Positions 7,296 to 11,784 of a stretch of DNA of 11,784 nucleotides are shown here, one piece after another (position 1 is the stretch's first letter; each line of letters opens with the position of its first letter). This DNA comes from Bacteroidales bacterium UBA4070. GTDB taxonomy: Bacteria; Bacteroidota; Bacteroidia; Bacteroidales; VadinHA17. The notes under the pieces were generated by a model that saw only the letters and a list, made by a program, of their open reading frames with translations, was not told the DNA's origin and ran no database searches. The stretch is taken from contig DFYY01000051.1 of assembly GCA_002383485.1 (NCBI GenBank), positions 1 through 11,784 on the forward strand. The letters run 5' to 3'. Position numbers and translations under genes: made by a program.

Positions 7296-9263
7296 ATGTG
7301 CGGAGTAGCCGGGATAATCGATTACCGCGGCAAAACCAACACAGTCACTGCCGTTGGGACGATGCTCCGCGCCTTCAGCCACAGGGGCCCTGACGAGAGC
7401 GGTATCTACCATTCTCCAATGGCTACAATCGGTAATGTAAGACTAAGCATTATCGACCTGCAGACCGGTCAGCAACCCCTTTCTGATATCTCCGGCAGGT
7501 ACTGGATTGTCTTTAACGGTGAAATATTCAATTACATCGAGCTCCGCGAGGAGCTTGAAAAAAAAGACGTCAGGCTCAGGACACGGTCTGACACCGAGGT
7601 ACTTGTAAATCTCTATGCCCTGTACGGCAAGAGTTGCCTCAGTATGTTGAACGGCCAGTTTGCCTTCGCAATATGGGACAAGCAGAAGGAGGAACTCTTT
7701 CTTGCAAGAGACAGGGTGGGGATCAGGCCTTTGTTTTATACTGTCACCAACGGGGTACTATACTTCGGCTCGGAGATCAAGGCCATCTTTCGCAACAGTG
7801 AAGTGACAAGGGAACTTGACCCGCGAAGCCTGTCTCAGATCTATACCTTCTGGACTGCCCTGACTCCCGGGACAGCCTTCAAAGGCATTTTCGAGCTCTC
7901 CCCCGGTCACTTTATGACTTTCGGCCGGAATGGACTCAGGACTGAAAGATTCTGGGAACTGAGTATTGGGCCGAACCGTACTGACTTATCCCTTCCGGAG
8001 GCAATTGAGAGGTTTAATGAGCTGTTCACCAGCGCAGTCCGAATAAGGCTCAGGGCAGATGTTGAGGTTGCTGCTTATCTCAGCGGCGGATTGGATTCAA
8101 CAACAACCGTAGCCTATATCAGGGATATTGAGCCCGGTGTCCTGAACACCTTTTCAATCGGATTCGAGGACAAGGATTTCGATGAGAGCAAGTACCAGGA
8201 GGAGGCTGTCAGGTACCTCAACACCAACCACCGGGCAATTACCTGCTCCTCAAAGGAGATCGCAGAAGCATTTCCGAAAGTTGTATGGCATTCAGAGACA
8301 CCCCTGACCCGTACCGCTCCCACCCCGATGCTTATCCTGTCAAAACTTGTAAGGGATAACAATATTAAAGTGGTCATCACAGGAGAGGGATCTGACGAGA
8401 TTCTCGCCGGGTATGACATTTTCAGGGAGGCAGTTATCAGACAGTTCTGGGCAAAGCAGCCGGGATCATCACTCAGACCGATGCTTCTCAAGAGAATCTA
8501 TCCTGATATCCCTCACCTCAGGAACGCAAGTCCGAATATTTTGAAGATGTTCTTCGGATACAAGCTTGAGGATACATCCAATCCTCTCTACTCCCATCTC
8601 CTGAGATGGAATAATTCTAATCACATAAAGAAACATTTTTCGGACTCCGTTAGAGCATCAGTCAGCGGATACGACCCACTTGAAGAGCTGTCAGGTAAAT
8701 TACTGCCAGATTTCGATAACTGGACAACCCTGGCAAAAGCACAATGGCTGGAGACTACTGTGTTCATGTCGGGCTATCTCCTCTCATCGCAGGGCGACCG
8801 CATGGCTATGGCCAATTCGGTTGAAGGAAGGTATCCCTTTTTGGACTACCGGGTAATTGAATTTTGCTCCTCCCTGCCCGACCGGCTCAAGCTGAACGGG
8901 ACGAATGAGAAATACCTCCTCAAGAAACTGATGACCGGCCGGATTCCGGAGAGTATAGTAAAGAGGCCGAAACAACCTTACAGAGCGCCTATCAGCAGCG
9001 TTTTCCTGGCAGATGACAAGCCTGATTATGTAAATGAGATGCTCTCGGAAAGGATGATCAGAAAAGCCGGCGTTTTCAGCGCTGAATCAGTTACCGGAAT
9101 TCTTGAAAAGGTCAGGAAGAGCGCCGCGGCATCGGAGATGGATAATATGGTGTTAACTTCTGTGATCTCAACACATCTTCTTTATCACCAGTTCATTGAT
9201 AATCAGAACCAGGACCTCCTGAATGAACCTTTGAATAACCTGAAAGTAATAAACGAAATATGA
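7296..9263 (+). CDS. asnB: Asparagine-synthase-type glutamine amidotransferase
   Basis: Takes the amide nitrogen of glutamine and, with ATP, makes an amide from a carboxylate via an acyl-adenylate. The 655 residues contain both domains. The class II glutaminase domain (about 1-215) has the Cys2 nucleophile (MCGVAG), RLSIIDL, NGEIFNY, RSDTEVL and DRVGIRPLFY. The synthetase domain has PP-loop SGGLDS (263-268), GEGSDE (363-368) and EGRYPFLD (510-517). The last two sites and the end (KRPKQPYRAPI) differ from housekeeping AsnB, where EARVPFLD is typical. They resemble the AsnB-like enzymes of EPS and natural-product loci, so the substrate may not be aspartate. Starting at ATG 7296 is required because Cys must be residue 2 after Met removal. 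It overlaps the next gene by 4 bp (ATGA), implying coupled translation. Confidence 0.9.
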   Translation: MCGVAGIIDYRGKTNTVTAVGTMLRAFSHRGPDESGIYHSPMATIGNVRLSIIDLQTGQQPLSDISGRYWIVFNGEIFNYIELREELEKKDVRLRTRSDTEVLVNLYALYGKSCLSMLNGQFAFAIWDKQKEELFLARDRVGIRPLFYTVTNGVLYFGSEIKAIFRNSEVTRELDPRSLSQIYTFWTALTPGTAFKGIFELSPGHFMTFGRNGLRTERFWELSIGPNRTDLSLPEAIERFNELFTSAVRIRLRADVEVAAYLSGGLDSTTTVAYIRDIEPGVLNTFSIGFEDKDFDESKYQEEAVRYLNTNHRAITCSSKEIAEAFPKVVWHSETPLTRTAPTPMLILSKLVRDNNIKVVITGEGSDEILAGYDIFREAVIRQFWAKQPGSSLRPMLLKRIYPDIPHLRNASPNILKMFFGYKLEDTSNPLYSHLLRWNNSNHIKKHFSDSVRASVSGYDPLEELSGKLLPDFDNWTTLAKAQWLETTVFMSGYLLSSQGDRMAMANSVEGRYPFLDYRVIEFCSSLPDRLKLNGTNEKYLLKKLMTGRIPESIVKRPKQPYRAPISSVFLADDKPDYVNEMLSERMIRKAGVFSAESVTGILEKVRKSAAASEMDNMVLTSVISTHLLYHQFIDNQNQDLLNEPLNNLKVINEI

Positions 9264-10252
9264 GCACCCTGAAACCATTTACAAAAGACATTATTCTTCT
9301 TGAGAACGTTGCAGCTGTTGTGGAAAACATCATTGGACAGATGCGCGGGGATGTCCTTCAGCGGTTCAAGCGAAACGGTGCCGTGGTCGGGATCAGCGGC
9401 GGGATTGACTCCTCCGTCTGTTTCGCTCTTGCAGCTAAGGCCTTCGGTCCTGAGAAGGTTCTGGGGGTAATGCTTCCCGAGAAGGACTCAAGTCCTGACA
9501 GCGAGATGCTTGCCAGGGAGCTGGCTGCGAAGTTCGGAATAATGGCAATAAAGGAGGAAATTACCGGCGCACTTTCGGGATTCGGATGTTATGAGCGACG
9601 CGATGAGGCCGTGAAGAGGGTTTTCCCCGAGTACGATCCCGCTTCATGGAAGATGAAAATCGGGGTAAGGCAGAGCGGGCTCTTCAGTAACCTCCCTCCC
9701 ATCTTCTACCTTACAATAATTGATTCAGATGGCAATGTCAAGGATAAGATGCTGCCTGCCAGGGATTACCTGCAGATTGTTGCTGCATCAAACTTCAAGC
9801 AGCGGACCAGGATGTCAATGCTCTACTACCATGCCGAGGCACTGCACTATGCCGTTATAGGCACGCCCAACAAGCATGAACAGGAACAGGGATTTTTCGT
9901 CAAGTACGGTGACGGCGCCGGGGATGTTATGCCGATTGGCAATCTTTACAAAACGCAGGTATACCAGCTAGCCGAATACCTGGGAGTGCCGAAGGGAATC
10001 ATAGAACGGACACCAACAACCGACACTTACTCTGCCGAGCAGACCCAGGAAGAGTTCTTCTACCAGTTGCCTTTCCACCTGATGGACAGGTTCTGGTACG
10101 GGTTTGAAAACGGCTATCCGCCGTCGGAAGTTGCAGCAGTTATGGGAGAGACTCCCGAGCGGGTCGAAGCACTATTCCGCAATTTTGAACGTAAACGGAA
10201 TACAACGGAATACTTGCGTCTGCCCCCGGTAAGGGATTATTATCACGGATAA
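9260..10252 (+). CDS. Divergent NAD-synthetase-like (NadE family) amide-forming enzyme
   Basis: PP-loop ATP pyrophosphatase of the NadE family; the classical reaction adenylates a carboxylate and replaces AMP with ammonia. Family marks in the 330 residues are PP-loop SGGIDS (46-51), LPEKDSSPDSE (72-82), QRTRMSMLYY (181-190), GTPNKHE (201-207) and KYGDG..DVMPIGNLYKTQVYQLAEYLGVP (215-244). There is no nitrilase-type glutaminase domain, so it needs free ammonia or a partner. Two parts are unlike ordinary NadE: an extra segment of about 50 residues (about 122-172, including WKMKIGVRQSGLFSNLPP), and TPTTDTYSAEQTQEEFFYQLPF where the P-[ST]-AGLW-x-GQTDE-type segment is usual. The position between asnB and an acyl ligase gene suggests a dedicated, non-housekeeping substrate. 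It could still be the cell's only NadE; the remaining genome would decide. Confidence 0.8.
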   Translation: MSTLKPFTKDIILLENVAAVVENIIGQMRGDVLQRFKRNGAVVGISGGIDSSVCFALAAKAFGPEKVLGVMLPEKDSSPDSEMLARELAAKFGIMAIKEEITGALSGFGCYERRDEAVKRVFPEYDPASWKMKIGVRQSGLFSNLPPIFYLTIIDSDGNVKDKMLPARDYLQIVAASNFKQRTRMSMLYYHAEALHYAVIGTPNKHEQEQGFFVKYGDGAGDVMPIGNLYKTQVYQLAEYLGVPKGIIERTPTTDTYSAEQTQEEFFYQLPFHLMDRFWYGFENGYPPSEVAAVMGETPERVEALFRNFERKRNTTEYLRLPPVRDYYHG

Positions 10253-10262
10253 AACTGAGGCC

Positions 10263-11723
10263 ATGAATGCATTTGACTATTTCTTTGAACATACTGCCGG
10301 TCTGGATAAGCCATTCCTTGTCGGAAAGGAGGAAATCACCTACAAAGAGCTCTACGGGTCCTCCATCAGCCTCGCTGAGTGGATAAAGGGGAAAGCAGGA
10401 ATTGGTCAGCATATCTTCCTGTTATCAGCCAACAATGTGTTTTTCCTGAAATCTTACCTGGCTATAATTAAATCCGGAAATATATGTATCCCACTTGACC
10501 CTGGTATTGAAAAGGAAAACTTCAGGTATATATATGACCTAACCCATCCCAAATTGGTATTCTTGACGCCGGATGTAGAAAGAAAGCTGGAGCTTGGTTC
10601 GTCATCAATCAATGTTCTTCCTGATTCTGAAGCCCTTACTGTTAACCTCATCGCAGAGGACCGACCTGAAAAAGACTTTGACAGAGAACGTTGTGCTGAA
10701 ATTATATTCACTTCCGGCTCTACAGGAAAGCCAAAGGGAGTTATGATCTCCCACAAGAACCTCATAGCCAATACATCATCAATCGTAGAGTATCTCCAAT
10801 TGACACCTGATGACCGTATGCTGGTAGTCCTGCCGTTCTATTACTGTTACGGGCTCTCGCTGCTTCATACCCATCTGAGGGTTGGAGGTTCCATTGTTTT
10901 CAATAATTCATTCATTTTCCTTGGAGGTGTGCTGAAAAGCCTGATCGATTACAAGTGCACGGGGTTTGCAGGTGTTCCGAGTCACTTCCAAATCCTGCTT
11001 AGAAAGTCAGACTCCTTCAAGCAGACGAAATTCCCGGATTTGAGGTATGTAACCCAGGCAGGAGGGAAACTTGCGCCAATCTTCATTGATGAGTTCCGGG
11101 AGGCTCACCCCGAAGTCAGGTTTATCGTTATGTACGGACAAACAGAAGCCACAGCAAGACTCTCCTGGCTGCCGCCGGAGGTTTATGAGAGCAGGAGAGG
11201 ATCAATGGGGAAAGGTATTCCCGGGGTAGAGTTGAAAGTAGTGAATGAAAAAGGAGAACCCATCAAACCCGGTGAAACCGGAGAGGTAATAGCCAGAGGA
11301 GATAATATTATGATGGGCTATTTTGCAGATGAAGAGGGCACAAAAAATGCCATCCGCAGCGGATGGCTTTACACAGGGGATCTTGGTACCATTGATGAAG
11401 ACGGATACATCTACCTCACCGCCCGGTCAAAAGAGATCATCAAGGTCCGTGGGAAACGCATCAGCCCCAAGGAGATAGAAGCAGTGATTCTGGCTCTCCC
11501 GGAGGTAATAGATTGCACAATAGAAGGAGTGGAAGATGAGATTGAAGGCGAAATGCTGAAAGCTACCGTAACGGTCCGAAAAGACGGCATAGGAACCCTT
11601 ACGAAGGAAAAACTCGTTCAGCACTGCTCGCAACACCTTGCTCTGTTTAAGGTGCCGCAGGTTTATGAATTCAAGTATGATCTAACGATCAGTGCCACAG
11701 GTAAAAAAATCAAGAAAGTATAG
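10263..11723 (+). CDS. AMP-forming acyl ligase (ANL superfamily)
   Basis: Activates a carboxylic acid as acyl-AMP and passes it to a thiol, here probably the phosphopantetheine of the nearby carrier protein (or CoA). The 486 residues include the phosphate loop TSGSTGKPKG (150-159), YGQTEA (291-296), GWLYTGD (367-373, with the ribose-binding Asp373), Arg388 in LTARSKEIIKV, the hinge-region KVRGKRISPKEIE, and a C-terminal SATGKK whose Lys481 aligns with the adenylation lysine. All catalytic landmarks are present, so it should be active. It is shorter than acetyl-CoA synthetases and close in size to carrier-protein ligases. ATG 10263 lies 10 bp after the previous stop with tgagg upstream, one of the few Shine-Dalgarno-like sites here. 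It resembles in context the acyl ligase of XrtA EPS loci. The acid it uses is unknown. Confidence 0.9.
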   Translation: MNAFDYFFEHTAGLDKPFLVGKEEITYKELYGSSISLAEWIKGKAGIGQHIFLLSANNVFFLKSYLAIIKSGNICIPLDPGIEKENFRYIYDLTHPKLVFLTPDVERKLELGSSSINVLPDSEALTVNLIAEDRPEKDFDRERCAEIIFTSGSTGKPKGVMISHKNLIANTSSIVEYLQLTPDDRMLVVLPFYYCYGLSLLHTHLRVGGSIVFNNSFIFLGGVLKSLIDYKCTGFAGVPSHFQILLRKSDSFKQTKFPDLRYVTQAGGKLAPIFIDEFREAHPEVRFIVMYGQTEATARLSWLPPEVYESRRGSMGKGIPGVELKVVNEKGEPIKPGETGEVIARGDNIMMGYFADEEGTKNAIRSGWLYTGDLGTIDEDGYIYLTARSKEIIKVRGKRISPKEIEAVILALPEVIDCTIEGVEDEIEGEMLKATVTVRKDGIGTLTKEKLVQHCSQHLALFKVPQVYEFKYDLTISATGKKIKKV

Positions 11724-11784
11724 CCCGCTTAGTCACAATCCTAATTAGCATAGTATTACCCTCCATCCCAGCCAGCGATTCTTG

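Noticed and set aside
8114..8491. A 125-codon open frame on the - strand inside asnB
   Set aside because: It lies entirely within the conserved synthetase domain on the other strand and has no recognisable motif; it is a shadow of the real gene.
11724..11784. The last 61 bases after the ligase gene
   Set aside because: No hairpin with T tract, no start of a convincing new gene and no repeat; too short to interpret.

Overview
The window looks like a stretch of a Bacteroidota chromosome, probably Bacteroidales or a close relative. The signs are a PD40/SPOR protein, a Wza-type lipoprotein ending in a hydrophobic C-terminal helix, A/T-rich leaders with few Shine-Dalgarno sequences, and one exact match to the Bacteroides-type -7 box TAnnTTTG. 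All genes I can support are on the + strand. This assignment is inferred from gene style, not from a phylogenetic marker.

Layout: (1) 1-1205 is the 3' part of a PD40 beta-propeller/SPOR protein that enters from the left edge and ends at a strong intrinsic terminator (1233-1266). (2) 1267-1652 is a gap with a C8 tract, a T8 tract and, at its right end, a candidate promoter. (3) 1653-6990 is the core of an exopolysaccharide (EPS) or capsule locus: a stand-alone methyltransferase-like protein of the type often fused to Bacteroidota sugar transferases, a polyprenyl-phosphate glycosyl-1-phosphate transferase, a Wza-like outer-membrane export lipoprotein, and a Wzc-like chain-length regulator fused to a BY-type tyrosine kinase. 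(4) 7036-11723 is a tightly packed cassette: acyl carrier protein, AsnB-type glutamine amidotransferase, a divergent NAD-synthetase-like PP-loop enzyme without a glutaminase domain, and an AMP-forming acyl ligase. The junctions are 2 bp, a 4-bp overlap and 10 bp.

Reading of the whole: the left part starts (lipid-linked sugar), sizes and exports a surface polysaccharide. The right part has the enzymes needed to activate a carboxylic acid, hold it on a carrier protein and convert carboxylates to amides. ACP, AsnB-like and acyl-ligase genes are also known together in exosortase A (XrtA) EPS loci of Proteobacteria. The NadE-like member and its large insertion make this version unusual and are the best candidates for something not yet described. 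No flippase, polymerase or ordinary glycosyltransferase is in the window, so the locus very likely continues to the right.
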